Positions 47,128 through 56,916 of a stretch of 64,000 nt of DNA are shown one piece after another (positions within the stretch are counted from its first letter, which is position 1; each line of letters begins with the position of its first letter). This DNA is from Actinokineospora inagensis DSM 44258 (GTDB taxonomy: Bacteria > Actinomycetota > Actinomycetes > Mycobacteriales > Pseudonocardiaceae): positions 15,043 through 79,042 of the forward strand of contig NZ_KI519521.1 of assembly GCF_000482865.1 (NCBI RefSeq), given 5' to 3'. The notes under the pieces are model-generated. The model had not been told where the DNA came from. It worked only from the letters and a program-made list of their open reading frames with translations, and ran no database searches. A program made the translations under genes and the position numbers.

Positions 47128-47406
47128 TTAGCGGTGCACGTGGTGGCGGCGGCCGTAGTAGCCGGACACCAGGGACACGCCGATCGCCGCGAGACCGATC
47201 TGGAAGATGATCTCGATCCAGTCCACACCAGCGGTGTCCGCGACCCCGACCGCCCGCGCCAGGGCGGTACCGAGGAACGCGGCCACGATGCCGACCACGA
47301 TGGTCAGCCAGATCGGGATGTGCTGCCTGCCCGGGACCACCAGGCGTCCCAGGGCCCCGATGATCAAACCGATGATCAGCGCGGTGAAGATACCGGTGAC
47401 GGTCAT
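47128..47406 (-). CDS. GlsB/YeaQ/YmgE-family (transglycosylase-associated) small membrane protein
   Basis: A 92-residue protein with three hydrophobic segments: GIFTALIIGLIIGALGRLVV, then IWLTIVVGIVAAFLGTALA and IEIIFQIGLAAIGVSLVSG, followed by a basic tail YYGRRHHVHR. The GxIxGxLGRxxVPG motif is the family hallmark. It is associated with stress responses, and its molecular function is unknown. ATG at 47406 has GGAG upstream. Single gene. Confidence 0.92.
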   Translation of the reverse strand: MTVTGIFTALIIGLIIGALGRLVVPGRQHIPIWLTIVVGIVAAFLGTALARAVGVADTAGVDWIEIIFQIGLAAIGVSLVSGYYGRRHHVHR

Positions 47407-47555
47407 TCGTCGCTCCTCGACTTCGTCGGGTGGGGCCAAGCGGTTCTGCCGGGGATGTACCCCGGGGGAACCCGGATCACTCGTCCGGTGATTCATGTTT
47501 TTCGCCCACCCCGGTCCGACCAGCGGCGACGGCGGGGATGTCGCACACTGGGCGT

Positions 47556-48191
47556 ATGCACTACGCCGACCGCGTGCACGCCGGGCGGGTGCTCGGCGCC
47601 CGCCTGGAGCACTTGCGCGAGCGGGACCCGGTGGTGCTCGGCCTGCCGCGCGGGGGAGTGCCGGTGGCCGCCGAGGTCGCCGCCCTGCTGCGCGCGGAGC
47701 TGGACGTGGTGCTGGTCGGCAAGATCGGCGCTCCCGGCGCGGTCGAACTCGCGGTGGGCGCGATCGGCAGGCACGGCGAGCAGTGGGTGGAGGTGCGCGC
47801 CGAACCGGTGCTCGCTCTGCTGGAACTGTCCTGGTCGGACGTCGCCGACACGGTCGCCGCGGTCAAGGCGGAGCTGACCGACCGGGCGCGACGGCTGTGC
47901 GGCGACGTGGCACCCCGGTCGCTCGCCGGCCGCACGGCCGTGGTGGTCGACGACGGCGTGGCCACCGGGTCCACCATCGAGGCAGCCGTCCGGGTGGTGC
48001 GCGACCTGGGCGCCGAGCAGGTTGTCCTGGCCGTCCCGGTGGCGCCCGCGGCCGTGTTGGACCGGCTCGGCGAGATCGCCGACGAGGTGGTGTGCCCGCT
48101 GGCCCCGGTGGACCTGGACGCGGTCGGCCAGTGGTACGAGGACTTCACCCAGGTCGACGACGCGGTCGTCCGCGACCTGCTGTCGCGTTGA
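47556..48191 (+). CDS. Phosphoribosyltransferase-family protein
   Basis: A 211-residue type-I PRTase fold. It begins FADR-like (YADRVHAGRVLGARL) with LGLPRGGVPVAAEVA and the PRPP loop VVVDDGVATGSTIEAAV. Proteins of this subgroup often occur near stress genes and have uncertain substrates. ATG at 47556. It stands alone between the divergent GlsB-like gene and the convergent STAS gene. Catalytic activity is inferred from the intact PRPP motif. Confidence 0.9.
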   Translation: MHYADRVHAGRVLGARLEHLRERDPVVLGLPRGGVPVAAEVAALLRAELDVVLVGKIGAPGAVELAVGAIGRHGEQWVEVRAEPVLALLELSWSDVADTVAAVKAELTDRARRLCGDVAPRSLAGRTAVVVDDGVATGSTIEAAVRVVRDLGAEQVVLAVPVAPAAVLDRLGEIADEVVCPLAPVDLDAVGQWYEDFTQVDDAVVRDLLSR

Positions 48192-48203
48192 CCGGAGTTC
48201 GCG

Positions 48204-48539
48204 TTATTCGATGGCGACACCAGCGTCGGTGACGGCGGGTCCCAGCAGTTCCAGGATCCGCCGCATCGACGCGGGCGGGTTGCGCAGGACCAGGCGGCTG
48301 GACTCGGGGAGCGTGTCGGCCGCGCGCAACAGCGTGATCACACCGGACACGTCGATGAAGTCCAGCTCGGCCAGGTCCAAGTGGACGTCCCCGGTGGCCT
48401 GCCTGCACAGCGCGACCAACAGTTGCTCGAAGTCCGGACGGGTGCGCAGGTCGGCCTGGCCGGACAGCCGCGCGGGCGGGGCGGGGTCCTGGTCGAGGTT
48501 CACCGCGGGGGACGACAGGTGGTCAGTGATCGCCGCCAC
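48204..48539 (-). CDS. STAS-domain protein (anti-sigma-factor antagonist-like)
   Basis: About 111 residues. The STAS core reads LDLAELDFIDVSGVITLLRAA with the Ser of DVSG that is phosphorylated in SpoIIAA/RsbV-type antagonists. A final helix has MRRILELLG. It has an N-terminal extension of about 25 residues. The frame is open far upstream through the next gene, so the start is uncertain; GTG at 48539 is chosen. No anti-sigma kinase gene is adjacent. Confidence 0.8.
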   Translation of the reverse strand: MAAITDHLSSPAVNLDQDPAPPARLSGQADLRTRPDFEQLLVALCRQATGDVHLDLAELDFIDVSGVITLLRAADTLPESSRLVLRNPPASMRRILELLGPAVTDAGVAIE

Positions 48540-48670
48540 CGCCCAGCGGGTGCCGGGACGGCGTCGCGTCGTGCAGCACGGCCAGCCCTCCCAGCGGCGT
48601 CGGAACCGAGTGGACGGCAGCCTACGCGGGCCCGACGCCGCTGTCGTGAGGTCCAAAGACCTCAGCGGGC

Positions 48671-50605
48671 TCAGCTCAACGGCTTGGCCAGGTCGTACAG
48701 CGTTTGGCCGCCAATCGTGACCTGGGTGAAGTTCTCCTGTACCCAGGTCGCGATCTGGCCGCCGCCACCGAACCCGCCGCCGAAGCCGCCCATGCCGCCA
48801 CCGGAGACGTAGTAGCGCACCTGTCCGGACGCGACATACGCCTGGAACTCGGCCAGGGTGGGCGCCGGGTCGCTGCCGCTGAACCCGCCGATCGCCATGA
48901 TCGGCCTGCCGCTGGCCAACTGCAGCGAGCCCGAGCCCTGCGACCCGTTGGCCGCCGCGGCCCACCGACCGGTGGTCGCCTTGAGCGCGGCCACCAGGTC
49001 GGGGCTCACCTCGCCGCCGCCCATGCCGGGGAAGCCCATGCCGCCACGACCACCGCCACCGCCGCCGGGGAAGCCCGTGCTGCTCGCGAACGATTCCGGA
49101 CCGGAGGTCGGGATCGGGCCGTTGTGCGCGGTCGTCGCGGTGGCGATGGCGAACACCCCGGTCGCGCCGAACGACGCGACCAGGCCGAGTACCGCCACCG
49201 GCGCCGCGGCCCGGCGGAAGGCGTGCACGCCAACCGCGACGGCCGTCGCCGAGAGCACGCCGGTGATCCCGACCACCCACGGCAGCCACGGCTGCCACGA
49301 CCCGACCCGGTGCAGCAGCACGATGCCCCAGCCCGCACTGAGAACGATCATCAATGCCAACAGGATTCTGGGCAGCACGAAGTCCCGGCCGCGCCACAGT
49401 TCGCGGGCCGCGATCGCCACCACGCCGACGATGCCGGGCGCCAGCGCCACCGAGTAGTACGGGTGCACGATGCCCTGCATGAAGCTGAACACCAGTCCGG
49501 TGACCAGCATCCAGCCGCCCCACAGCAGCAGCCCGGCCCGGGTGCGGTCGGTGCGCTGCGCCCGGCGGGTGAACCACAGCCCGGCGACCAACCCGACCAG
49601 CGCGGCGGGCAGCAGCCAGGACACCTCCAGCCCGAACGACGACCCGAACAGCCTGCCGATGCCGCTGGTGCCGCCGAACATCGAGTTGCCGCCGAAAGCG
49701 CCGCCACCGCCACCGCCGGGACCGCCGCCGCCACCCGGGCCCTCACCGCCGAAGATCCGGCCGAGGCCGTTGTAGCCCAACGCCAACTGCAGTTCGGTGT
49801 TGTCGGTGGAACCACCGATGTACGGCCGCGACGACGCGGGCCACAGGTCGCTGACGAGCACGAACCAGCCCGCCGACACCAGCAGCGACACCGCGGCCCA
49901 CAACAGGTGCAGCCCGCGCTTGAGCGGGCTGGTCGGCGCGGCGACCAGGTACACCAGCGCGAACGCGGGCAGCACCAGGAACGCCTGCAGCGTCTTGGTG
50001 AGGAAGCCGAACCCGATCGCCGCGCCCGCGAGCGCCAGCCACACCGGGCTCGCCTTGTCGACCGCGCGCACCGTGCAGTACCCGCCGAGGACCAGCAGCA
50101 GCACCAGCAGCGCGTCCGGGTTGTTGTACTTGAACATCACCGCCGCCACCGGGGTCAGTGCCAGCCCGGCGCCCGCGAGCAGCCCCGCCGCCGGACCCGA
50201 CCAGCGGCGCACGGCGCGGTAGAGCAGCCACACCGCGAGGACCCCGCAGATCGCCTCGGGCAGCAGCATGCTGAACGAGGAGAACCCGAGGAGTCGACCG
50301 GACAGGCCCATCAGCCACAGCGCGGCGGGCGGCTTGTCCACGGTGATCGCGTTGCCCGCGTCCAGCGAGCCGAAGAACAGCGCCTTCCAGTCCTGTGTGC
50401 CCGCTTGCGCCGCGGCGGCGTAGAACGAGTTGGCCCAGCCGGACGCGCTGAGGTCCCACAGGTACAGCACCGCGGTGGCCACCAGCAGGGTGACGGCGGC
50501 GGGCAGTTCCCACCCCGGCCGCCCGGTGGCGGTCGACGTGGTGGTGCCGGGGTGGGAGTCGGCCGGGGTGGGCTGCGACAGGGAGTCGGCCGTTGCCGTG
50601 CTCAC
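48671..50605 (-). CDS. ArnT/PMT-like glycosyltransferase, family 39, with Gly-rich insert (1)
   Basis: A 644-residue polytopic GT-C enzyme with about 11 hydrophobic segments. The catalytic loop has YLWDLSASGWANSFY (acidic residue after TM1), then ITVDKPPAALWLMG and YNNPDALLVLLL. Two low-complexity Gly-rich stretches occur in the exterior part (about residues 280-305 and 510-530, FPGGGGGG, GMGFPGMGGG), and the C-terminus is a soluble domain ending in a TLYDLAKP motif. It transfers a polyprenyl-phosphate sugar to an envelope acceptor; the substrate is unknown. GTG at 50605 overlaps the GT2-GtrA stop (GTGA), so they are coupled. Confidence 0.9.
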   Translation of the reverse strand: MSTATADSLSQPTPADSHPGTTTSTATGRPGWELPAAVTLLVATAVLYLWDLSASGWANSFYAAAAQAGTQDWKALFFGSLDAGNAITVDKPPAALWLMGLSGRLLGFSSFSMLLPEAICGVLAVWLLYRAVRRWSGPAAGLLAGAGLALTPVAAVMFKYNNPDALLVLLLVLGGYCTVRAVDKASPVWLALAGAAIGFGFLTKTLQAFLVLPAFALVYLVAAPTSPLKRGLHLLWAAVSLLVSAGWFVLVSDLWPASSRPYIGGSTDNTELQLALGYNGLGRIFGGEGPGGGGGPGGGGGGAFGGNSMFGGTSGIGRLFGSSFGLEVSWLLPAALVGLVAGLWFTRRAQRTDRTRAGLLLWGGWMLVTGLVFSFMQGIVHPYYSVALAPGIVGVVAIAARELWRGRDFVLPRILLALMIVLSAGWGIVLLHRVGSWQPWLPWVVGITGVLSATAVAVGVHAFRRAAAPVAVLGLVASFGATGVFAIATATTAHNGPIPTSGPESFASSTGFPGGGGGGRGGMGFPGMGGGEVSPDLVAALKATTGRWAAAANGSQGSGSLQLASGRPIMAIGGFSGSDPAPTLAEFQAYVASGQVRYYVSGGGMGGFGGGFGGGGQIATWVQENFTQVTIGGQTLYDLAKPLS

Positions 50606-51939
50606 AGCGTGTTCTCCGTGTTCTCCAGGACGGGATCGGTGGTGCGGCGGAACACCCAACTACGCATCAACAGGAACCGCAGGATGGTCGCCAACAGGTT
50701 GGCCGCGACCAGCACGGCCACCTCGGTCAGCCTGCTCGGTGCGGTCATCCCGTGCAACAGGGCGAGCGATCCGCTGGTCAGGCCGAGGCCGAGCGCGAAC
50801 ACGAGCAGCCCCTGGAACTGGTGCCGGGCCGCGCCCGCCGACCCGCGCACGCCGAAGGTGAGCCGCCGGTTGGCCGCGGTGTTGCCGATCGCCGTCACCA
50901 GCAGCGCGACCAGGTTCGCCGCCTGTGCGCCCAACTCGCCGCGCAGCAGCACGTAGAGCACCAGGTACGCCAGCGTGCTGACCACCCCGACGGCGGCGAA
51001 CCGGACCACCTGCCGCAACAGTCCACTGGGGACACCCGGCGGGTCGACCGCGATCGCGTCCCGGCCGAGCTGGGCGCGCAACTGCGCGATCGGCAGGCTG
51101 CCGGTCGCCAGACCCCGGGCCAGCCGGGCGATGCCGCGCAGGTCGGCCAGCGCGGTCCTGACGATGTCCACCCGGCTGTCCGGGTCGTCCACCCAGTCCA
51201 CCGGGACCTCGTGGATGCGCAGCCCCGCCCGCTGCGCCAGCACCAGCAGTTCGGTGTCGAAGAACCAGCCCGTGTCGACCACGTGCGGCAGCAGCGTGCG
51301 GGCCACGTCCGCGCGGATCGCCTTGAACCCGCACTGCGCGTCGGAGAACCGCACGGCCAGCGCCCCGCGCAGCAGCAGGTTGTACGAGCGGGAGATCAGC
51401 TCCCGCTTCGGCCCGCGCACCACCCGGGCGCCGCGGGCCAGCCTGCTGCCGATCGCCACGTCGGAGTGCCCGGAGATCAACGGGGCCACCAGCGGGGACA
51501 GCGCGTTCAGGTCGGTGGACAGGTCGACGTCCATGTAGGCGAGCACCTCGGCGTCGGAGCCGAGCCAGGTGCTGTGCAGTGCCCGGCCGCGGCCCTTCTG
51601 CTCCAGCCGCACCGCGCGCACCCCGGGCAGCTCGTCGGCGAGGCCCTGGGCGACCGACCAGGTGCGGTCGGTGCTGGCGTTGTCGGCGACGGTGATCCGG
51701 AACCGGTACGGGAAGTGGTCGCGCAGGTGCGCGTGCAGCCTGCGCACGCTGGGCTCCAGGTCGCGTTCCTCGTTGTACACGGGCACCACGACGTCCAGAA
51801 CGGGCGCCGGTCCCGAGGTGCGCACCGGCCCGCGGGTGGCCGCTTGCCGGGGTAGCGGTGCCCCGGCCACGGCGGTGTCACCCGTCAAGCCGTCCGCGGC
51901 CCCGTCCGCCGCCATCTCAGTGGGAGTCATGGTGCTCAC
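50602..51939 (-). CDS. Bifunctional GT2 glycosyltransferase / GtrA-like membrane protein
   Basis: About 445 residues. The N-terminal GT2 domain resembles dolichol-phosphate mannose synthase: VVVPVYNEERDLEPSV, VADNASTDRTW, YMDVDLSTDL (DxD), and QCGFKAIR. The C-terminal half is a GtrA-type domain with four hydrophobic segments (from QVVRFAAVGVVSTLAYLVLY). It makes polyprenyl-phosphate sugar and may flip it, supplying the GT39 transferase that overlaps it. The start is uncertain: GTG 51939 or ATG 51930. Confidence 0.92.
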   Translation of the reverse strand: MSTMTPTEMAADGAADGLTGDTAVAGAPLPRQAATRGPVRTSGPAPVLDVVVPVYNEERDLEPSVRRLHAHLRDHFPYRFRITVADNASTDRTWSVAQGLADELPGVRAVRLEQKGRGRALHSTWLGSDAEVLAYMDVDLSTDLNALSPLVAPLISGHSDVAIGSRLARGARVVRGPKRELISRSYNLLLRGALAVRFSDAQCGFKAIRADVARTLLPHVVDTGWFFDTELLVLAQRAGLRIHEVPVDWVDDPDSRVDIVRTALADLRGIARLARGLATGSLPIAQLRAQLGRDAIAVDPPGVPSGLLRQVVRFAAVGVVSTLAYLVLYVLLRGELGAQAANLVALLVTAIGNTAANRRLTFGVRGSAGAARHQFQGLLVFALGLGLTSGSLALLHGMTAPSRLTEVAVLVAANLLATILRFLLMRSWVFRRTTDPVLENTENTL

Positions 51940-52036
51940 GGTCTCGGGGCGCACTGGGAGATCGGTGTGCTGAACCTGTGCGTCCGCTGTGTGAAATGAA
52001 CCGGCGTGGGATGAACGGGTGACGGACACGGACCGC

Positions 52037-53962
52037 TCACCCACCGCTCACGTCGTAGAGGGTGACCCCGTCAACGGTCGTGGACTGATGGGTCTGGGCC
52101 ACCCACTCGGCGATCCGGGCGGCGTCGTCGCTGCCGGAGCCGCCGCTCATCAAGCTGCCGCCGATGAACCAGTGGATCTTGTGCTGGGCGACGAGCTGCT
52201 GGAACTCGGCCAGGGTCGGTGCCGGGTCGGTGCCGTTGAACCCGCCGACGGCCAGTACCGGGGCGCCGGAGCCGAGCTGGTACCCGGCGGCGTTGTTGGA
52301 CCCGACCACGGCGGCCGCCCAGGTGTAGCCACTCGCGTTCTCGGCCAGTACCGAGGACAGCTCCGCGCCCGGGGTCGGGGCGCCCAGCAGACCGCCGAGG
52401 CCGCCGAACCCGCCCGCGGCGCCGGTGAACCCGCCCGCGCCGCCGCGACCGCCACCCTGTCCACCACCCGGGCCGCCGCCACCGAAGCCACCGAACCCGC
52501 CCGGACCGCGCTGGGCCGAGGCCGGCCCGACCGAGGGCAGCGCCCCGGAGTGCGCCTGCGCCGCCGTCGCCAGCGAGTACGCCGCGGGACCGGCCAGCGC
52601 GATGAGCAGCGCCAGCACCGCCACCGCCCGCGCGGCGAGCCTGGGCAGCACCGGCACGAACACGATCATGATCGCGGTGGCCACTCCGCCGACCAGGATC
52701 ACGGCGCGCAGCCACGGCTGCCAGTCCGACGCCCGGCTCAGCAGCAGCCACGACTCCAGCGCGGTCACCGCGACCCCGGCCGAGAGCAGCCCGACCGCCA
52801 CCGCCTCGTGCCGGTGCCGCCACGCCTCGACCGCGCCGATGCCGACCAGCGCCGCGGCCGCCGGGGCCAACGCCACCGCGTAGTACGGGTGGATGATGCC
52901 GTCCATCAGGCTGAACACCGCGCCGGTGACCACCAGCCACAGCCCCCACAGCAGGGCCGACGCGCGCACCCGGTCGGTCCGGTCGGCGCGGCGGGCGAAC
53001 CAGCCGACCGCGACCAGCGCCAGCAGCGCGGCGGGTAGCAGCCAGGCGATCTCGCTGCCCATCTCGGTGCCGAACAGCCGCGACCAGCCCGCCGAGCCCC
53101 AGCCCATGCCGCCGCCGACGCTGCCGACCTCGTCGCCGGTGATCCTGCCGAACCCGTTGTAGCCCAGGGTCAGCTCCAGCACGCTGTTGGTCTGCGACCC
53201 GCCGATGAACGGCCGCGACCCGGCCGGGATCAGCTCGACCACCGCGACCCACCAGCCGCCCGCCACGACCATCGCGCCGAGCGCGGCACCCAGGTGCGCG
53301 ATCCGCCTGCCCAGCCCGGTCGGCGCCGCGAGCAGGTACACGAGGCCGAACGCGGGCAGCACCAGGAACGCCTGCAGCATCTTCGTGAGGAAGCCGAACC
53401 CGACGAAGACACCCGCCAGCATCAACCACTTGACGCTCGCCTTCTCCAGTGCCCGCACGGTCGCGTAGGCGCCCGCGGTGAGCAGCAGGACAAGAAGCGC
53501 GTCCGGGTTGTTGAACCGGAACATCAGCGTCGCCACCGGGGTCAGCGCCAGCGCCGCCCCCGCGATCAGCCCGGCGTGGTGGCCGGACCAGCGGCGCACC
53601 GCCGCGTACAGCAGCCACACCGACGCGACCCCGGCCAGCGCCTGCGGCACCAGCACGCTCCACGAGCTGAGCCCGAACAGCCGGACCGACAGGCCCATCA
53701 GCCACACCGACGCGGGCGTCTTGTCCACGGTGATGCCGCCCGCGCTGTCGGTCGCGGCGAAGAACCACGCCGACCAACTCTGCCCACCCGCCTGGGCCGC
53801 CGCCGAGTAGTACGCGTTGGCCCACCCGGACGCGCCGAGGTCCCACAGGTACAGCAGGGCGGTGCCGACGAGCATGGCGGCGACGGACAGCCGGTTCCCC
53901 AGGTGGGCCTTGGCCCGCGCCGCCGTGGCGGCGACGACCGGGCGGTCTGCGACGAGTGTCAT
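52037..53962 (-). CDS. ArnT/PMT-like glycosyltransferase, family 39, with Gly-rich insert (2)
   Basis: A 641-residue paralogue of the GT39 at 48.7-50.6 kb: the same YLWDLGASGWANAYY loop, ITVDKTPASVWLMG, FNNPDALLVLLL and C-terminal domain ending TLYDVSG. It also has a Gly-rich exterior insert (GFGGFGGGGPGGGQGGGRGG). About 11 hydrophobic segments. The two copies flank the GT2-GtrA gene and probably arose by tandem duplication, taking different acceptors or sugars. ATG at 53962. The intergenic gap to the GT2-GtrA gene is about 97 bp. Confidence 0.9.
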   Translation of the reverse strand: MTLVADRPVVAATAARAKAHLGNRLSVAAMLVGTALLYLWDLGASGWANAYYSAAAQAGGQSWSAWFFAATDSAGGITVDKTPASVWLMGLSVRLFGLSSWSVLVPQALAGVASVWLLYAAVRRWSGHHAGLIAGAALALTPVATLMFRFNNPDALLVLLLTAGAYATVRALEKASVKWLMLAGVFVGFGFLTKMLQAFLVLPAFGLVYLLAAPTGLGRRIAHLGAALGAMVVAGGWWVAVVELIPAGSRPFIGGSQTNSVLELTLGYNGFGRITGDEVGSVGGGMGWGSAGWSRLFGTEMGSEIAWLLPAALLALVAVGWFARRADRTDRVRASALLWGLWLVVTGAVFSLMDGIIHPYYAVALAPAAAALVGIGAVEAWRHRHEAVAVGLLSAGVAVTALESWLLLSRASDWQPWLRAVILVGGVATAIMIVFVPVLPRLAARAVAVLALLIALAGPAAYSLATAAQAHSGALPSVGPASAQRGPGGFGGFGGGGPGGGQGGGRGGAGGFTGAAGGFGGLGGLLGAPTPGAELSSVLAENASGYTWAAAVVGSNNAAGYQLGSGAPVLAVGGFNGTDPAPTLAEFQQLVAQHKIHWFIGGSLMSGGSGSDDAARIAEWVAQTHQSTTVDGVTLYDVSGG

Positions 53963-54039
53963 GGGCCCACCATGGGTGGCCGCGCTGGGGCGGGCGTGTG
54001 TGGATCCTGTGCGCCGCCTGTGTGAACGCCAGTGGGCCG

Positions 54040-54435
54040 CTAGTGGGTGCAGTGCCTGGTGGTCTTGGCCTTGCGGGCGCTGTCGGGGAGATTCCGGATG
54101 GTCATGCAGCAGGAATTGGAACCGCGGTGGAACACGACCGACAGCGTCGAGTCGGGCGCGGGGAAGGTGCTGTGCGGCGGGATGCTGGTGAATGGCCCGC
54201 CGAGGCAACTGTCGTCGGCGAACAGGAAAGCGGTTCGGTTTGTGTCGTTGTTGAGTTCTCGCACGGTGTAGCCGAGTTGATAGCACCAGTCGTCGTCCGG
54301 GTCGACAATGCCGAGCCCGCCATCGGGTTCGTAGTACAGGAAAATCCCCCTGGCCGCGACGGCCTGGGGAGCCATCGCGGTCACGCCGAGCACCGCTGCG
54401 AGGAGGATGACGACCAGACGGCGAACATGTTTCAC
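54040..54435 (-). CDS. Secreted small protein of unknown function
   Basis: 131 residues. A signal peptide (KHVRRLVVILLAAVLGVTAM, cleavage near AVA/ARG about residue 28) precedes a mature domain of about 100 residues with five Cys (WCYQ, DSCLGG, SNSCCM, HCTH) and Tyr/Asp-rich N-terminal sequence. No family recognised. GTG at 54435 has GAGAGGG upstream and matches the signal peptide start; the ATG at 54471 would add a hydrophilic tail. Located between GT39 and a two-component system, so an envelope role is plausible. Confidence 0.7.
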   Translation of the reverse strand: MKHVRRLVVILLAAVLGVTAMAPQAVAARGIFLYYEPDGGLGIVDPDDDWCYQLGYTVRELNNDTNRTAFLFADDSCLGGPFTSIPPHSTFPAPDSTLSVVFHRGSNSCCMTIRNLPDSARKAKTTRHCTH

Positions 54436-54659
54436 TATTGGCCCTCTCTCGGTGAATTCATGCGCATTCATGCGGAATTGTTCCCGCCGTACCCGCGTGA
54501 TCGCCGGAAAGGCACCCGATCGTGGGGAATTGCCAAGCGTCGCTAAGTGAATGCCGCAATCCCATCACCCACCGCCACCGCGAGCGGACCGCTCAGCGGC
54601 GGCGGCGGATCGAGGAGTGGACTAGCGGCCCGAGCCGGGGGACGGCCTGTCCACGGCGT

Positions 54660-56195
54660 TCATTGATCGAGCTCTCCGGCGTGCGCGGCCTCGGCCTGCG
54701 CTGTCCCCGCCGGTGCCTCAGCCGCCGGGATGCGCACCGTGAACACGGTTTGGCCCGGCTTGCTCGACACGGTCACCGCGCCGTTGTGCGCGGCGACCAC
54801 GGCGGACACGATCGCCAGTCCCAGGCCGGTGCTGCCCGCCGCCCGCGACCGGGACTCGTCACCGCGGGCGAACCGCTCGAACACCTCCGGCAGCAGGCCC
54901 GGCTGGATGCCCGGACCGTTGTCCGCCACGGTGAACACGGCGTCCGCGTCGGCCAGTCGCAGGGTTACCGTGATCGTCGTGCCGGGCGGGGTGTGCGTGC
55001 GGCCGTTGGCCAGCAGGTTGCCCAGGACCTGGTGCAGCCGGGCCTGGTCGCCGACCGCCAGCACCGGTTCCTCCGGCAGGTCCATCCGCCAGTTGTGCTC
55101 CGGCCCGGCCACCGCGGCGTCGCCGACCGCGTCCAGGACCAGGCGGGACAGGTCGACCGTCTCGTAGAGCAGCGGGCGGCCGGAATCCAGGCGGGCCAAC
55201 AGCAACAGGTCGTCCACCAGGGTCGTCATCCGGCGCGCCTCCGACTCCACCCGGGAGATCGCGTGCGCCACGTCCGGCGGGACCTCGTCGAACCGGCGCC
55301 GGGCCAACTCCGAGTAGCCCCGGATCGCCGACAGCGGCGTGCGCAACTCGTGGCTGGCGTCCGCGACGAACTGCCGCACCCGGGTCTCGCTCGCGTGCCG
55401 CGCGGTCAACGCCGCCCCGATGTGCCCGAGCATCCGGTTCAGCGCCGACCCCACCTGGCCGACCTCGGTGCGCGGATCGGTGTCCGCCTTGGGCACCCGC
55501 ACCGACAGCGCCACCTCGCCCCGGTCCAGCGGCAGCTCCGCCACCCGGCGCGCGGTCGCCGCCATCCGGTCCAGCGGCCGCAGCGTGCGCCGCACGATCA
55601 GCACACCGGCCACCCCGGCGATGGTCAACCCGATCAGCGACACCCCGCCGAGCACCAGCCCGGCCGTCCACAGCGTGTCCTCCACCGGCGACATCGGCAG
55701 CCCGGTGACCACCACCGCCCCGGTCGGCGTCGACACCGACAGCAGCCGGTACCAGCCGAGGTCGCCCAGGTCGCGTTCGCGCGCGCCCTGGTCCACCGGC
55801 AGCGCCAGCAGGATCGGGTACAGCGACGCGTCGATGTCCTCCGGGTCGCCCGCCCTGGTCTGCCGCTGCGCCGAGATCGCCTCGTTGTCCCGGAACGCGG
55901 CGTTGATCGTCCCGGCGCTCTGCGCGGGCGCCCGGCTCGGCGGCCGCGGGTGCTGGTCCTGGCTCAGGTCCGGCGTCTGCACCGGTCGGGTGAAGTACCC
56001 GACCGCCCGGAAGCTCGAGTCGGCCAGTTGCGAGTCCAGTTGGTCCACCAGGAACGCCCGCAACCCGACGACGGTGACCACGCCGATCACCAGCAGCACC
56101 AACCCGAGCAGCACCAACTGCTCGGCGATCAGCCGCGCCCGCAGCGACATCGCCCGCGGCTGCTTCTCGGCCCTAGCCCGCGGGTTTGAGGACAT
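54660..56195 (-). CDS. Sensor histidine kinase (HAMP/HisKA type)
   Basis: 511 residues. TM1 (about 23-47), an extracytoplasmic sensor region (about 48-175) with a Pro/Gln-rich part, TM2 (about 176-200), HAMP (RRTLRPLDRMAATA), HisKA with His in VADASHELRTPLSAI, and HATPase with DNGPGIQP and GSTGLGLAIV. It pairs with the OmpR-type regulator just upstream; the start overlaps that gene by 23 bp. Start is ATG at 56195, or ATG at 56150, which would leave a 22-bp gap. Its neighbours suggest it senses envelope state. Confidence 0.93.
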   Translation of the reverse strand: MSSNPRARAEKQPRAMSLRARLIAEQLVLLGLVLLVIGVVTVVGLRAFLVDQLDSQLADSSFRAVGYFTRPVQTPDLSQDQHPRPPSRAPAQSAGTINAAFRDNEAISAQRQTRAGDPEDIDASLYPILLALPVDQGARERDLGDLGWYRLLSVSTPTGAVVVTGLPMSPVEDTLWTAGLVLGGVSLIGLTIAGVAGVLIVRRTLRPLDRMAATARRVAELPLDRGEVALSVRVPKADTDPRTEVGQVGSALNRMLGHIGAALTARHASETRVRQFVADASHELRTPLSAIRGYSELARRRFDEVPPDVAHAISRVESEARRMTTLVDDLLLLARLDSGRPLLYETVDLSRLVLDAVGDAAVAGPEHNWRMDLPEEPVLAVGDQARLHQVLGNLLANGRTHTPPGTTITVTLRLADADAVFTVADNGPGIQPGLLPEVFERFARGDESRSRAAGSTGLGLAIVSAVVAAHNGAVTVSSKPGQTVFTVRIPAAEAPAGTAQAEAAHAGELDQ

Positions 56196-56916
56196 AGCCC
56201 GCGCCCCGCATCGTGTGGATCATCGGCTCCCGGCCCGCGTCGATCTTCTTGCGCAGGTAGGAGATGTAGAGCTCGACGATGTTGGCCTGGCCGCCGAAGT
56301 CGTAGTTCCACACCCGGTCCAGGATCTGCGTCTTGCTCAGCACCCGGCGCGGGTTGCGCATCAGGAACCGCAGCAGCTCGAACTCGGTCGCGGTCAGCGT
56401 CACCGCCTCACCCGCCCGGAACACCTCGCGGGTCTCCTCGTCCAGCGTCAGGTCGCCCACCACCAGCGCCGAACCACCACCCGACTCGGTGACCCCGGTG
56501 CGCCGCATCAGCGCCCGCAGCCGCAGCACGACCTCCTCCACGCTGAACGGCTTGGTCACGTAGTCGTCGCCGCCCGCGGTCAGCCCCGCGATCCGGTCCT
56601 CCACCGAGTCCTTCGCGGTCAGGAACAGCACCGGCAGCGCGTCGGTCTCCGCGCGCATCTTGCGCAGCACTTCCAGGCCGTCGAAGTCCGGCAGCATCAC
56701 GTCCAGCACCACCGCGTCCGGCTTGAACTCCCTGGCCACCCGCACCGCCGACGAGCCGTCCAGCGCGCTGCGCACGTCCCACCCCTCGTACCGCAGGGCG
56801 AGCGTCACCAACTCCGCCAGCGTCGGCTCGTCGTCGACGACCAGCACCCGGACGGGCTGGCCGTCCGGCCGACGCAGTTCGGGGCGGGACGGGTTCGACG
56901 GGGAGTTCACGGTCAT
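56173..56916 (-). CDS. OmpR/PhoB-family response regulator
   Basis: A 247-residue regulator. Receiver: VRVLVVDDEPTLAELV and the phospho-acceptor Asp72 in VLDVMLPDFDG, with Lys in VTKPFS. Winged-helix DNA-binding domain: LTATEFELLRFLMRN, ILDRVWNYDFGG, VELYISYLRKKID and the terminal MRGAGYVL. It resembles mycobacterial TcrX/PrrA-type proteins. ATG at 56916. It may control the neighbouring GT39 and Gly-rich genes; a promoter region of 213 bp separates it from the divergent Gly-rich protein gene. Confidence 0.94.
   Translation of the reverse strand: MTVNSPSNPSRPELRRPDGQPVRVLVVDDEPTLAELVTLALRYEGWDVRSALDGSSAVRVAREFKPDAVVLDVMLPDFDGLEVLRKMRAETDALPVLFLTAKDSVEDRIAGLTAGGDDYVTKPFSVEEVVLRLRALMRRTGVTESGGGSALVVGDLTLDEETREVFRAGEAVTLTATEFELLRFLMRNPRRVLSKTQILDRVWNYDFGGQANIVELYISYLRKKIDAGREPMIHTMRGAGYVLKPAG

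Noticed and set aside
48704-50956. 750-codon open frame antisense to the first GT39 gene
   Set aside because: Composition is that of a shadow frame (Arg, Gln, His rich) and the GT39 and GT2-GtrA genes overlap it fully.
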